A DNA stretch of 35,477 nucleotides from Candidatus Woesearchaeota archaeon (GCA_018303115.1 JAGVYT010000029.1:1-35477), one strand, 5' to 3'. Positions 18,449 through 28,405 are shown, counted from the first letter of the stretch. Numbers and translations: made by a program. Notes: generated by a model from the sequence alone, not told the origin.

Positions 18449-18997
18449 TTATCGAACTTCCCCAAGAATTTCCTTTCTCTTCCGCTCCTTTCTCTGGCGC
18501 TCAAGCATCCTGTAGATTGTAGAATGCTGCGAGCCTTTCAGAAGCTTTTCTACGGCTCTCCTGCAAACGTCCACAGACTCTACCCTTCCTATTATGCAGA
18601 TTGTCTTGCCGAAAACAGATATTTTGCAGTCCGTAAGCTCTTCCATAATCTCGCGGGCTTTTCCACTGCTTCCAATAACCCTTCCCTTCACGCGAATTAA
18701 ATGGTTCTTGTTTTTCGCGTAATCGGCAAGGCTTATCTGCTCCAGCGAGTAATCAGGCTTGAGAAGCTGAATGGCAGTCTCAGGATTAAAACCTCTGCCT
18801 ATGGCGCTGATGATTTCCCTCACAGTATAAATGTTTAGGGCGTCATCCCCGTAAAGAAACACATCACCCTCTTTCGAGTCTATGCTAATCCTGACTTTGG
18901 TTTCGCTTTCAAGCCTTTTCTTTATAGAGCCTCCCTTCCCTATCAAAACCGCAATCCTTGATGCCGGAATCTTCAGCTCATAAGCGTATTCTGCCAT
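18449..18997 (-). CDS. KH-domain RNA-processing protein (archaeal Dim2/Pno1-like)
   Basis: 182 aa; two KH domains (VLIGKGGSIKKRLE; GRVIGSSGKAREIMEELT); upstream of top6BA. Confidence 0.9.
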   Translation of the reverse strand: MAEYAYELKIPASRIAVLIGKGGSIKKRLESETKVRISIDSKEGDVFLYGDDALNIYTVREIISAIGRGFNPETAIQLLKPDYSLEQISLADYAKNKNHLIRVKGRVIGSSGKAREIMEELTDCKISVFGKTICIIGRVESVDVCRRAVEKLLKGSQHSTIYRMLERQRKERKRKEILGEVR

Positions 18998-19092
18998 ATC
19001 AGATGCGAACTACGGCTGTTTAATATAGTTTTCTGATGCAGACGCGTCTGGCGAACTTCTTTTTTATGCTGCCCTTGTTCTGCCCACCTCTA

Positions 19093-19128
19093 TTTTCCTC
19101 CTCCTTATCTTGCTCAGGAGGAAGAAAA
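19093..19128. repeat. Pyrimidine/purine hairpin, family copy 3
   Basis: TTTTCCTCCTCCT/AGGAGGAAGAAAA with one C.A mismatch; further outer pairing GTTCTG/CAGGAC. Confidence 0.65.
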
Positions 19129-19172
19129 CAGGACGGGGCATAGACTTTTATCAGAGCTTAGTTGAAGGATAC

Positions 19173-19499
19173 CTACCGCTTCTGTGATATCTCCTTGGTT
19201 GTCAGGCGCTTCAGGTTCTTGGTGAAGTATTCCATGCAGTCAAGCGCGCAGAATGAAACCATCTTTTTTGTGTCTGTTGTGCCGAAAATGAGCGTGAACT
19301 CGTTTGCAACCATCAAGTTTACCGTATTTCCGCAGCCAGCGCAAAGCCTGGACTCGGTTGCATGAATCTCCTTTAGCTTTTTAGAAATAGCCTGCTTGAT
19401 TGTTGTGCCGCCCTTGAACAAGTCGCGTTGAAGCTCTACAAGCTCTTCATACTCCAGAGCGCTTACAACATCCATGAATCTCTTTTTTTCACCCGCCAT
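19173..19499 (-). CDS. Conserved hypothetical small Cys-containing protein
   Basis: 108 aa; CAGCGN...CALDC possible metal-binding cysteines. Confidence 0.6.
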   Translation of the reverse strand: MAGEKKRFMDVVSALEYEELVELQRDLFKGGTTIKQAISKKLKEIHATESRLCAGCGNTVNLMVANEFTLIFGTTDTKKMVSFCALDCMEYFTKNLKRLTTKEISQKR

Positions 19500-19620
19500 A
19501 GACTAGTATACTAATCACTATACTCATATATAAATATTGCGCTTTGGATTTATAAATGCCGGTTTTACCAAGCAAAAAGAAAAACTATATTAAGGCAGGT
19601 TAGGGCCTCTACTGAAAAAG

Positions 19621-22257
19621 ATGGTGGACTATTATAAGTTAAGCGCGGACAAGGTTCTGAGCGGTTTAAACACCTCTCCTAAAGGGCTTAGAAGTGAGGA
19701 AGCAGCCAGCAGACTTAATCAATACGGCCCTAACCGGCTGAAGGAAGGCAAAAAAATCTCGCCGTTAAAGATTTTTTTCTCCCAGTTCAACAATTTTCTT
19801 GTCTGGATTCTGCTGGTTGCTGTTGCCATATCGGCATCCATCGGCGAGGTTGTAGAAAGCATTGTCATAATAATAATAGTCTTGTTAAACGCCGTAATCG
19901 GTTTCATACAGGAATTCAGGGCAGAAAAGGCTGTAGAAGCCCTGAAGAAGCTTTCAGGGATTAAGGCTGACGTTCTCAGGGATGGAGTGCGAAAGCAAAT
20001 AGATGCAAAACAGCTCGTGCCCGGCGATATAATATTCATTGAAACAGGGGACAAGATTTCTGCTGACTGCAGGGTTATAGAGCAGTCTAACTTTGAAACC
20101 CAGGAAAGCTCACTGACAGGGGAGTCAACCCCTGTCAGAAAAGATATTTCAGCGTTAAAGGAAGCGCCTGTTGCTGAGCAGATAAACATGGCCTTTTCAG
20201 GAACAATAGTTACCAAAGGCAGGGCAAAGGCCGTTGTTGTTAAAACAGGGATGCAGACAGAGATAGGGCGTATAGCCAAACTGATACAGGAAACAAAGGA
20301 AGAACTGACGCCATTGCAGAAAAAGCTTGCAAAGTTTGGAAAGCAGATAGCGGTTTTGACTTTAATAATAGCGGCAATTGTTTTTGCCGCGACTGTCCTT
20401 AGAGGAGAGGATTTGCTGGAGATGTTCAAGACAGCGGTAAGCCTTGCTGTTGCAGCAATACCTGAAGGGCTGCCTGCTGTTGTTGCCATGTCTCTGGCCC
20501 TGGGAGTTCAGCGCATGATAAAAAGAAACGCCCTGGTGAGAAAGCTGCCTTCTGTGGAGACTTTGGGCTCAACCACAGTGATTGCAACCGACAAGACCGG
20601 GACATTAACCATGGATAAAATGACTGTAAAGAAGTTGTATGTCAAAGGAAAAATAGTGGATGTTGCAGGCGAAGGCTACTCAACCAACGAGAAACTGGCA
20701 GCAGGAGAGGATGAAACGCTTCTGATGAGAATAGGCGTGCTGTGCAATGATTCCGCATTGTCAGGGAGCGGAATATCAGGAGACCCGACTGAAGCAGCGC
20801 TTCTAGTATCTGCAGCAAAAGCCGGCATGATAAAAGAAGAACTGGATACGAGGTTTAAGAGGGTTGGCGAGATTCCTTTTGACTCTGGAAGAAAAAGGAT
20901 GACAACCATACATGAAGTTGGGAATCAAAAAATAATGTACACAAAAGGGGCCCCTGACGTTGTGCTTAAGCTCTGCGACCGCATCTATGTTAACGGCAAA
21001 ATCAAAAAATTAACAGCTGCTGACAAAAAGGAAATAGAAGCGGTAAACGGAAAGTTTGCTTCTGACGCCTTAAGGGTTCTTGGGTTTGCATACAAACCGG
21101 TTAAGGGAGAAAAGCACGAGGAAAAGAGCCTTGTGTTTGTCGGCTTGCAGGCAATGATTGACCCGCCAAGACCTGAAGTCAAAAAAGCTATTGAAGAATG
21201 CAAGGAAGCCGGTATAAGGGTTATCATGGTTACCGGAGACCATAAGCTTACCGCTGTTGCGATAGCAAAACAGCTCGGCATAGAAGGCACGGCAATAACT
21301 GGCGTTGAGCTTGACCGCATAAAGAATATCGAAGACAAAATTGATGAGATAGGAGTTTATGCAAGAGTGAACCCTGAGCACAAAATAAGGATAATTGACG
21401 CATTAAAGAAGAAAAAACATGTTGCTGCTATGACCGGGGACGGGGTTAATGACGCCCCAGCGCTTAAGAAAGCAGATATTGGGATAGCAATGGGAATTAC
21501 AGGAACCGATGTGGCCAAAGAAGCCTCTAAAATGGTTCTTACAGACGACAACTTTGCTTCAATAGTTAATTCTGTGAAAGAGGGCAGGGGCATATACGAC
21601 AACATAAAGAAATTCATCTACTTCCTGCTTTCCAGCAACCTCGCCGAGGTTATGGTGATATTTGCAGCAATCCTTATAGGATTAAAACTGCCCCTCCTTG
21701 CCATACAGATACTTTGGGTAAACCTGATAACAGACGGCCTGCCGGCAGTAGCCCTTGGCGTAGAGCCGGTTTCAAAAGATGTTATGAAGAGAAGGCCAAG
21801 AAAGATTAGCGAGGGTATAATAACGAAATCAATGATAGTAAGGCTTCTTTTAATGGGCTCGGTAATTACCATAGGCACGCTTTCAATGTATCTCTGGTCA
21901 TTGTATAGGTCAGGCTGGACGTGGGGGCAGGAATTGCTAAGCGCCAGCCCTGATTATGTTTACGCCATTACGATGGCCTTCACAACGCTTGTCGTGTTTG
22001 AAATGGTGAACGCATTAGCGTCAAAGTCGGAAGAGAAAAGCTTTTTTTCCGGGCTTTTCGATAATAAATGGCTTTTGCTGGCGATTCTGTCTTCGCTTTT
22101 GCTGCAGGCAATAATTATATACACGCCATTAAACGCATATTTCCATACAACCGCACTTCTATTGACAGACCTTGCGATAATATTTGCGGCAGCAACTTCT
22201 GTAATAATAGCTGATTCGGTGTATAAAATGTTCAGGGCAAGGGGTTCGCAAGCTTAA
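19621..22257 (+). CDS. Cation-transporting P-type ATPase (Ca2+/P2-like)
   Basis: 878 aa; TGES, DKTGTLT, KGAPD, GDGVNDAPALK, 8-10 TM. Confidence 0.96.
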   Translation: MVDYYKLSADKVLSGLNTSPKGLRSEEAASRLNQYGPNRLKEGKKISPLKIFFSQFNNFLVWILLVAVAISASIGEVVESIVIIIIVLLNAVIGFIQEFRAEKAVEALKKLSGIKADVLRDGVRKQIDAKQLVPGDIIFIETGDKISADCRVIEQSNFETQESSLTGESTPVRKDISALKEAPVAEQINMAFSGTIVTKGRAKAVVVKTGMQTEIGRIAKLIQETKEELTPLQKKLAKFGKQIAVLTLIIAAIVFAATVLRGEDLLEMFKTAVSLAVAAIPEGLPAVVAMSLALGVQRMIKRNALVRKLPSVETLGSTTVIATDKTGTLTMDKMTVKKLYVKGKIVDVAGEGYSTNEKLAAGEDETLLMRIGVLCNDSALSGSGISGDPTEAALLVSAAKAGMIKEELDTRFKRVGEIPFDSGRKRMTTIHEVGNQKIMYTKGAPDVVLKLCDRIYVNGKIKKLTAADKKEIEAVNGKFASDALRVLGFAYKPVKGEKHEEKSLVFVGLQAMIDPPRPEVKKAIEECKEAGIRVIMVTGDHKLTAVAIAKQLGIEGTAITGVELDRIKNIEDKIDEIGVYARVNPEHKIRIIDALKKKKHVAAMTGDGVNDAPALKKADIGIAMGITGTDVAKEASKMVLTDDNFASIVNSVKEGRGIYDNIKKFIYFLLSSNLAEVMVIFAAILIGLKLPLLAIQILWVNLITDGLPAVALGVEPVSKDVMKRRPRKISEGIITKSMIVRLLLMGSVITIGTLSMYLWSLYRSGWTWGQELLSASPDYVYAITMAFTTLVVFEMVNALASKSEEKSFFSGLFDNKWLLLAILSSLLLQAIIIYTPLNAYFHTTALLLTDLAIIFAAATSVIIADSVYKMFRARGSQA

Positions 22258-22284
22258 TAAACACTCCAAAACACCCGTTTTCTT

Positions 22285-23991
22285 ATGAAACGCTTTTATT
22301 CCGAACTGGTTGAAGCGATAAAAAAAGAAAAGCCTGCCGACATGACAAACCTGAAGATAATTCTGAGCAGGAAGCACGGCATGAAAAAGGTCCCTTCCAA
22401 CATAGAAGTATTTCTCAACAGCAGCGAAGACGAATTGAAAGGCTTGAAACTTGTTACCAAGCCAACTCGGACCTTGTCAGGCGTTGCGAGCATTTCAATA
22501 ATGACGGCACCTTTCGGATGCCCCCATGGAAGATGCACTTTCTGTCCCGGCGGTCCAAATTCTGTTTTTGGGAACGTGCCACAGAGCTACACCGGACATG
22601 AACCAGCTACAATGAGGGCTATAAGAAATAACTTTGATGCATACATGCAGGTATTTTCCAGATTAGAGCAGTATGCAGTCCTTGGGCAGGATTTTGACAA
22701 GATAGAGCTGATAATACAGGGGGGAACCTTCCCAAGCATGGACAAAACATATCAGGATGAATTTATTGCATGCGCTTACAAGGCAATGAGCGACTTCTCT
22801 GAAGAATTTTTTGCTGATGATAAGCTAAACCTGCAAAAGTTCAAGGAATTTTTTGAATTGCCAAGTGAATATAGGAATGAAGAACGTGTTAAGAGAGTTA
22901 AAGAAAAGATTCTTCAACTAAAAAGTAAAACTACCACTAAAAATAATGGCAGCAGCAGTAATGAACTACTACGAATTGAACAAAAAAGGAACGAAACTGC
23001 AAAAATAAGATGCATCGGGCTTACAATTGAAACAAAGCCCGACTGGGGGTTGCTTGAGCACGGCAACCAACTGCTTAAGCTGGGGTGCACAAGAGTTGAG
23101 CTTGGGGTGCAGTCAGTTTACGAAACGCCTTTGAAATTAACCAACCGCGGCCATAGCATTGCTGACACTATACAATCCACAAAAATCCTGAAAGATTTGG
23201 GATTTAAGATAAACGCCCACTACATGCTCGGGCTGCCAGGGGTTGCGAGAGATGAAGAAATCAGTGGATTAAAGCAATTATTTTCCAATCCTGATTTCAA
23301 GCCTGATATGCTTAAGATTTATCCTTTGCTTGTCATAGAAGGAACCCCGCTTTATCTGCAATGGAAACGTGGCCAATATGAGCCGATTTCAACAAGTGAA
23401 GCTGCTGAAATAATATCTGAAGCAAAACGCTTCTTCCCGAAATGGGTGAGGGTAATGAGGGTTAACCGTGACATCCCCACTTACGTGACTTCTGCAGGAG
23501 TTGACAGGACAAATTTGCGCCAATACGTTCAGAAACTGCAACAAAAGAAGAACATACTCTGCAATTGCATCCGGTGCAGGGAAGTCGGAAGGAATAAAAT
23601 GTTTGAAAATGCAGAAATAACGGTAACGGAATATGATGCTTCCGGGGGAAAGGAATTCTTCATAGCAGCAGAAGACTCAAAGAACAATGTCCTGCTTGGG
23701 TTCTGCAGGCTCCGCTTCCCGTCGCAGCAACTGAGGGAAGAAATTACTGCAACTGCCGCCCTCATAAGGGAACTGCACGTTTACGCTGCAGCAGTGGCAG
23801 TGGGAAAAGAGGCTGAAGAAAAGCAAGTGCAGCATCGCGGCTACGGTAAGAAACTGATGGAAAAGGCTGAAGAGATTGCAAAAGAAAACGGCTACGACAA
23901 GATGCTCGTAATATCAGGAGCGGGAGCGAAGGAATACTACAAGAAGCTCGGATATGATTACGAAGGCGTTTACATGGGGAAGAAGCTATGA
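22285..23991 (+). CDS. elp3: Elp3-type tRNA uridine(34) acetyltransferase / radical SAM enzyme
   Basis: 568 aa; CPHGRCTFCPGGP radical SAM, GLTIETKPD, C-terminal GNAT domain QHRGYGKKLMEKAEEIA. Confidence 0.96.
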   Translation: MKRFYSELVEAIKKEKPADMTNLKIILSRKHGMKKVPSNIEVFLNSSEDELKGLKLVTKPTRTLSGVASISIMTAPFGCPHGRCTFCPGGPNSVFGNVPQSYTGHEPATMRAIRNNFDAYMQVFSRLEQYAVLGQDFDKIELIIQGGTFPSMDKTYQDEFIACAYKAMSDFSEEFFADDKLNLQKFKEFFELPSEYRNEERVKRVKEKILQLKSKTTTKNNGSSSNELLRIEQKRNETAKIRCIGLTIETKPDWGLLEHGNQLLKLGCTRVELGVQSVYETPLKLTNRGHSIADTIQSTKILKDLGFKINAHYMLGLPGVARDEEISGLKQLFSNPDFKPDMLKIYPLLVIEGTPLYLQWKRGQYEPISTSEAAEIISEAKRFFPKWVRVMRVNRDIPTYVTSAGVDRTNLRQYVQKLQQKKNILCNCIRCREVGRNKMFENAEITVTEYDASGGKEFFIAAEDSKNNVLLGFCRLRFPSQQLREEITATAALIRELHVYAAAVAVGKEAEEKQVQHRGYGKKLMEKAEEIAKENGYDKMLVISGAGAKEYYKKLGYDYEGVYMGKKL

Positions 23992-24947
23992 AAGCCGAGC
24001 TTGAACCAATACCTGAAGCCGAGAAAGCAGTTGTCAAGGAGGAGTTTGAAAAGAGGTACAGGCAGCTTCTTGGCAATCGTTACGATGAGTTCCTAAAATA
24101 TTCCCTGTCGTATATTACGAAGAGCATTCGTGTCAACACATTAAAGGCGACAGTTGCAGAGGTTAAGAAACGTCTGCAGCAGCAAAATTTCACTCTGGAG
24201 CAGATTCCCTGGTGTGACAAGGGCTTCTGGGTTAAGGGAGAGAGAACTGATTTGGGAAACCTGATTGAGCACGCCCTCGGCTACATTTACGTGCAGGAGG
24301 CCGCGAGCATGCTTCCCGCATCCGTATTGCAGCCAGAGCCAGGAGATGTAGTGCTGGACATGTGTGCAAGTCCTGGCTCAAAGACAACCCAAATGGCTTC
24401 AATGATGGAAAACACTGGTTTGGTTGTTGCAAATGACATAAGCGGGGCAAGGATGAAACCATTAGGTCTGAATCTGCAGCGCTGCGGCATAATGAACGTT
24501 GCAGTTACAGTAATGTACGGGCAACAGTTTAGAAAGGGAAACGTTTCTTTTGACAAGGTGCTTGTGGATGCTCCATGCAGCGGCACAGGAACGATAAGAA
24601 GAAGCCCTGATACGCTAAGGATATGGAACCCCGGGATGATAAAGAGGCTGTCAAAAACCCAGAAATCCCTGATTGAATCAGCATTCCGTGTTCTGAAAAA
24701 TGGCGGAACTCTTGTCTACAGCACATGCAGCAATGAGCCTGAGGAAAACGAGGAAGTAATAGACTATCTTCTGGATAAATTCTCCGGCGCCACTCTGGAA
24801 AAAATTAACTTAAACATAAACAAGTCAGAACCAATCCTGAATTTTGAAAATAAAAATTACCGCAGTGAAATAAAAAAATGCTTACGCATCTGGCCGCAGG
24901 ACAACAATACCGAGGGCTTCTTTGTTGCTAGGATAACCAAGAACTGA
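23988..24947 (+). CDS. NOL1/NOP2/Sun-family RNA (cytosine-5) methyltransferase
   Basis: 319 aa; VLDMCASPGSKTTQM, VDAPCSGTGTIRR, VYSTCSNEPEENEEVI. Confidence 0.95.
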   Translation: MKAELEPIPEAEKAVVKEEFEKRYRQLLGNRYDEFLKYSLSYITKSIRVNTLKATVAEVKKRLQQQNFTLEQIPWCDKGFWVKGERTDLGNLIEHALGYIYVQEAASMLPASVLQPEPGDVVLDMCASPGSKTTQMASMMENTGLVVANDISGARMKPLGLNLQRCGIMNVAVTVMYGQQFRKGNVSFDKVLVDAPCSGTGTIRRSPDTLRIWNPGMIKRLSKTQKSLIESAFRVLKNGGTLVYSTCSNEPEENEEVIDYLLDKFSGATLEKINLNINKSEPILNFENKNYRSEIKKCLRIWPQDNNTEGFFVARITKN

Positions 24948-25643
24948 CTATTTTCTCAATTCAGCATCCATTATCGCCTTTATTCCGCGCTCATTTATCG
25001 CGCAGCCGTCAAGCTTCAGCCCCCACAGGACGCTTTCAAGAAGAGTTTTTCTTAAGCCAGGGGCTGATTTGGAAAGGTATCGCTCCAGTAGCCCATTTTC
25101 AAAAGCAACCGCGGCAAGCTCCGTTGACCTGATTATGCTTATGCCTCTTGTGCGCTCTTTAAGCTGCAGCAGGTTTTCCTTATTCGCAGTAACTGTTGTT
25201 TGCAGCTTCTTTTCCATTATTCTTGCAAGGTGCTGAGGGTGCTCAACCAGCTCCCTGGTGATGCGCTCATCCATTACAATCGCTTCAGCATTTAGGTGAA
25301 TTGCGGCAGCTATGGACGCTATTTCACCGTAATGCACTATTGTCAATTCTTTGCCTTTCGCGCTGAAGCATCTGTTTGCGCTGTTCAGCAAGGAAAGCGT
25401 TTCATCCTTGGTAAGGTCATCTTCAAGGACCTTTAATACGCCGTTAGTTATGAGCTCCTGAACCTGAAAAGCCTCAAACTTGAACTTCTTAGTCTGCAGC
25501 GGTTCGTCAACCAGCTCGGATTTCACAGATTCCGGGATGCAAAACTCGCCCTTGAAAATCCTTTTTAGCGGCTCAACAATCCAGAGGAGGTTGTTCATCG
25601 TAAAACTGATTAAAGGGCCAGAGTCAAACACCAGGGCTTTCAC
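24948..25643 (-). CDS. PIN-domain-like protein (GTG start at 25643)
   Basis: VKALVFDSGPLISFTMNNLLWIVEPLKRIFKGEFCIPESVKSELVDEP and AEAIVMDERITRELV; GTGA overlap with upstream gene. Confidence 0.65.
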   Translation of the reverse strand: MKALVFDSGPLISFTMNNLLWIVEPLKRIFKGEFCIPESVKSELVDEPLQTKKFKFEAFQVQELITNGVLKVLEDDLTKDETLSLLNSANRCFSAKGKELTIVHYGEIASIAAAIHLNAEAIVMDERITRELVEHPQHLARIMEKKLQTTVTANKENLLQLKERTRGISIIRSTELAAVAFENGLLERYLSKSAPGLRKTLLESVLWGLKLDGCAINERGIKAIMDAELRK

Positions 25644-26176
25644 TGGAACAGCCTCCTTGCGAGGATAAGCCGCTTTTCTGTAGGGATAAGCTCTGAAGAC
25701 TGTTCTGCAATTTTTGTTTTTCCCACATAATTCAGCAGCTCCCACTTAGAAATGCCCAGTATGGCAGCAACACGGCTTATGGACAAACCGTGTTCGTACA
25801 AAACAGAACCCTTCTTGACCTGAGCTTGCTCAATGGCGCTAAACACAAATTTCTTCAACCTTAAGTCCTCAGTCTGTACAGACTTGATTAAGTCCCCGAT
25901 AACCGACCTGTATTTGGAATCATTGCCTGAAGAGAGCGCATCAGAAGCAGAACGCAAACTGGCAACTACTATTTTCTTGTTATACATGCGCTCAATAACC
26001 TTGGAAAGTGCGTAAATCACCACGCCTATGCTTAGCGAGTCCTCATCCTGAAATATTGAGGCGTTGTGGATGTTGCTGTTGCTAAGCTCCTTAAGCCTGA
26101 AAGAATCACCTTTGTTAATAGCAGTAATGCACTCTTTAAGAAGCCTTATTATGTTGCTCCTGACTGTTTCTTGCAT
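25640..26176 (-). CDS. HTH-containing protein paired with the PIN-like gene
   Basis: 178 aa; C-terminal HTH YEHGLSISRVAAILGISKWELLNYVGKTKI; stop overlaps next start. Confidence 0.6.
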   Translation of the reverse strand: MQETVRSNIIRLLKECITAINKGDSFRLKELSNSNIHNASIFQDEDSLSIGVVIYALSKVIERMYNKKIVVASLRSASDALSSGNDSKYRSVIGDLIKSVQTEDLRLKKFVFSAIEQAQVKKGSVLYEHGLSISRVAAILGISKWELLNYVGKTKIAEQSSELIPTEKRLILARRLFQ

Positions 26177-26249
26177 GACACCCTTTTTTGTTATTGCTTA
26201 TTTAATTCTTTCTAAGATGTCTAAACTTAGCTTGCCTTTGCTTACCTTT

Positions 26250-26289
26250 ATTTTTCCCTCCCCTTGCCTAAGTTAGGGGAAGGAAAAAT
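26250..26289. repeat. Pyrimidine/purine hairpin, family copy 4, between divergent promoters
   Basis: ATTTTTCCCTCCCCT/AGGGGAAGGAAAAAT with one C.A mismatch; loop TGCCTAAGTT. Confidence 0.7.
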
Positions 26290-26374
26290 GAATAGGGTGG
26301 CTGAAAAACAAATTTTCTGCACGATTTCTGGAAAACAAAAAGATTTTTATATAAAGATTTTGAGAAGATGGGTC

Positions 26375-27007
26375 ATGATTGGCATTCTGAATAAGTTCAT
26401 CGCTAAGGTTTTCAGGGACATCTTCAGGCGAAGAACCCACCTTAAACTTGGGCTTTACGGACCTCCAAACGGCGGGAAGACGACCCTTGCAAACCGCATC
26501 ACAGAAGACTGGATTGGAGAAAAGATGGGGACGGTAAGCAACATTCCCCACGAAACAAGGGAGATAGTTGTAAAAGAACAGGTAAACATAAGGTCAGGCA
26601 AGAAAGAGCTTTCGTTTAATCTTGTGGACACTCCGGGAATAGCCACTAAAATAGATTACGAGGACTTTGTCAAGGCGGGACTGAGTGTCAAGAAATCCAA
26701 GAAAAGGGCAAAGGAAGCTACAAAAGGCGTTATTGACGCCATTAAATGGCTTGATGAGATGGATGTTGTTGTCATAGTCCTTGATGCCACCCAGGACCCT
26801 TACTCGCAGGTAAACATAACAATCATGGGCAACATGCAGGCTCGCGATACGCCAGTGCTGGTGGTTGCCAATAAGATGGACTTAAAGAAAGCTGATATTA
26901 AAAAGGTGCAGGCTGCTTTCCCGCAATATGACGTTGTTGGTATATCCGCGAAGTATGGGAACAACATAGACAAGTTTTACGAAGCCCTTTTCACAGTTGT
27001 AGGATAA
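26375..27007 (+). CDS. Era-like small GTPase (OapA/ArvA-like)
   Basis: GPPNGGKTTLANRI P-loop, DTPGIA, NKMD; TATA tttttatataaag about 25 nt before ATG 26375; followed by DUF2073 and Zn-ribbon genes. Confidence 0.88.
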   Translation: MIGILNKFIAKVFRDIFRRRTHLKLGLYGPPNGGKTTLANRITEDWIGEKMGTVSNIPHETREIVVKEQVNIRSGKKELSFNLVDTPGIATKIDYEDFVKAGLSVKKSKKRAKEATKGVIDAIKWLDEMDVVVIVLDATQDPYSQVNITIMGNMQARDTPVLVVANKMDLKKADIKKVQAAFPQYDVVGISAKYGNNIDKFYEALFTVVG

Positions 27008-27009
27008 AA

Positions 27010-27396
27010 ATGCTAACCTTACAGTTTATACCTTACTCGGACATTGAAGGCGTGCCTCTTGAGCAAAAAATAAAGAAAATATTGGGCATAGTAAAGGAGG
27101 ATAAAATAATAGTCATGGAGGGCAGGCTGAAAAAGAGCGAAGAAACCGAGCTCATCAAAGCCACAATGGAGCGCATTGACAACAACTTCAAGGGAATAGA
27201 AGTTTCAGTAATCTACCCGGAAAACAGGGGAGACAACTTAGGGAGAACACTTAAGAACAGCCTGATAGGAGTCCTGCTTGGCGAGCGACAGGGGCTGACT
27301 GTAATAGGCCCCGCAACCCTGATAAAAGAAATCAAGAAAGACCCTGACAAGATACAGTTGTTTGCCAAGGAAAAAAAGTCCAAGAGAAAACGATAA
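27010..27396 (+). CDS. DUF2073 protein (OapB/ArvB-like)
   Basis: 128 aa; MLTLQFIPYSDIEGVPLEQKIKKIL...IIVMEGRLKKSEETELI; adjacent to GTPase. Confidence 0.8.
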   Translation: MLTLQFIPYSDIEGVPLEQKIKKILGIVKEDKIIVMEGRLKKSEETELIKATMERIDNNFKGIEVSVIYPENRGDNLGRTLKNSLIGVLLGERQGLTVIGPATLIKEIKKDPDKIQLFAKEKKSKRKR

Positions 27397-27452
27397 GATG
27401 TCAGAATTCCCGAAGGAATTCTGATCATGATCAAAAATCGGAGATTTTCGAC

Positions 27453-27830
27453 ATGCCACACCAATGCGTCAGATGCAATACGTTCTACGAAGACGGCTCA
27501 GAGGAAATACTCGGCGGCTGCAACTGCGGCGGAAAGCTTTTCTTCTACATCAAAAAAGCCAAACTCGAGAAAGCAAAAAACGTTGTTGTCAACCTAAGCG
27601 AACAGGAAAAAGAGCAGATAGAAGAAGACGTTTTCGACATAGTCGGCGTTGAGCACAAGGACGAGCCTGTAGTTCTCGATATCGAGTCAATAAGAATCCA
27701 AAAGCCTGGAAAATATGAGATAGACCTGGTGACATTGTTCAAGGGCGAACCGATAGTCTACAAGGTTGGGGAAGGAAAATACATCATTGACCTAATCAGA
27801 AGCTTTGGAGAGCTGGGGAAGAAGGATTAG
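27453..27830 (+). CDS. Zinc-ribbon protein (OapC/ArvC-like)
   Basis: 125 aa; MPHQCVRCNTFYEDGSEEILGGCNCGGKLFFYIKK. Confidence 0.8.
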   Translation: MPHQCVRCNTFYEDGSEEILGGCNCGGKLFFYIKKAKLEKAKNVVVNLSEQEKEQIEEDVFDIVGVEHKDEPVVLDIESIRIQKPGKYEIDLVTLFKGEPIVYKVGEGKYIIDLIRSFGELGKKD

Positions 27831-28405
27831 CTTTTTTTCAACTCAGCGTAAAACGCTTCTTTAAACGCGCCTCTAGCCCTTTCCTTAAAAGTGTTTATAG
27901 CTTCTTTACGCCTTCTGCTGACAGGGTTATCGACGCGTTCAGTAACATAATTCAACACGATATAAGCCACGCCACCGGTTGCCACGCCTGCAGCAGAGCC
28001 CACAGCAAGGTTGCTAAATTCTGCAACAGCCGCTAAAAAGCTTAGGGCAACAAACGCCGGAACTGCTAATACCCGGAATACCTGGACAAAATTTGAGTTA
28101 AACACTCTTTGGCTCAAAGTGCCGCTTTGCTCTGCTTCTGCGTAGCTTCGCAAAAACTCAGGCGCAAGCTCAATTGCCTTCCTTTTCAATGCTTCCGTGC
28201 CGTAAGCATATCCTTGGCTCATTGGCACATATTTCATGGCTCCATTTTCCCTTTCCATCCAGAATTGATTAAAAACGATGTAGCCTATCCATTTCTCGCC
28301 ACCAGCCCGCCCTTCCTTGAGTAGTCTATCAACAAGATTATTTGTGTAAGTTTCTACAGCCGAGAGCGTTAGCAGGCCTAGTACATTGTCAATCGTGCTT
28401 GTCAT
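27827..28405 (-). CDS. Hypothetical membrane protein (192 aa)
   Basis: Hydrophobic segments VFRVLAVPAFVALSFLAAVAEF and AGVATGGVAYIVLNYV; 4-nt overlap with upstream YchF-like gene. Confidence 0.65.
   Translation of the reverse strand: MTSTIDNVLGLLTLSAVETYTNNLVDRLLKEGRAGGEKWIGYIVFNQFWMERENGAMKYVPMSQGYAYGTEALKRKAIELAPEFLRSYAEAEQSGTLSQRVFNSNFVQVFRVLAVPAFVALSFLAAVAEFSNLAVGSAAGVATGGVAYIVLNYVTERVDNPVSRRRKEAINTFKERARGAFKEAFYAELKKS

Noticed and set aside
19719-20489. Long antisense ORF (256 aa) inside the P-type ATPase gene
   Set aside because: Ser/Thr/Ala-rich mirror-strand translation of a conserved gene; same reasoning applied to antisense ORFs in ftsZ, pyrG, secF, uL11, FKBP and fabD-like genes
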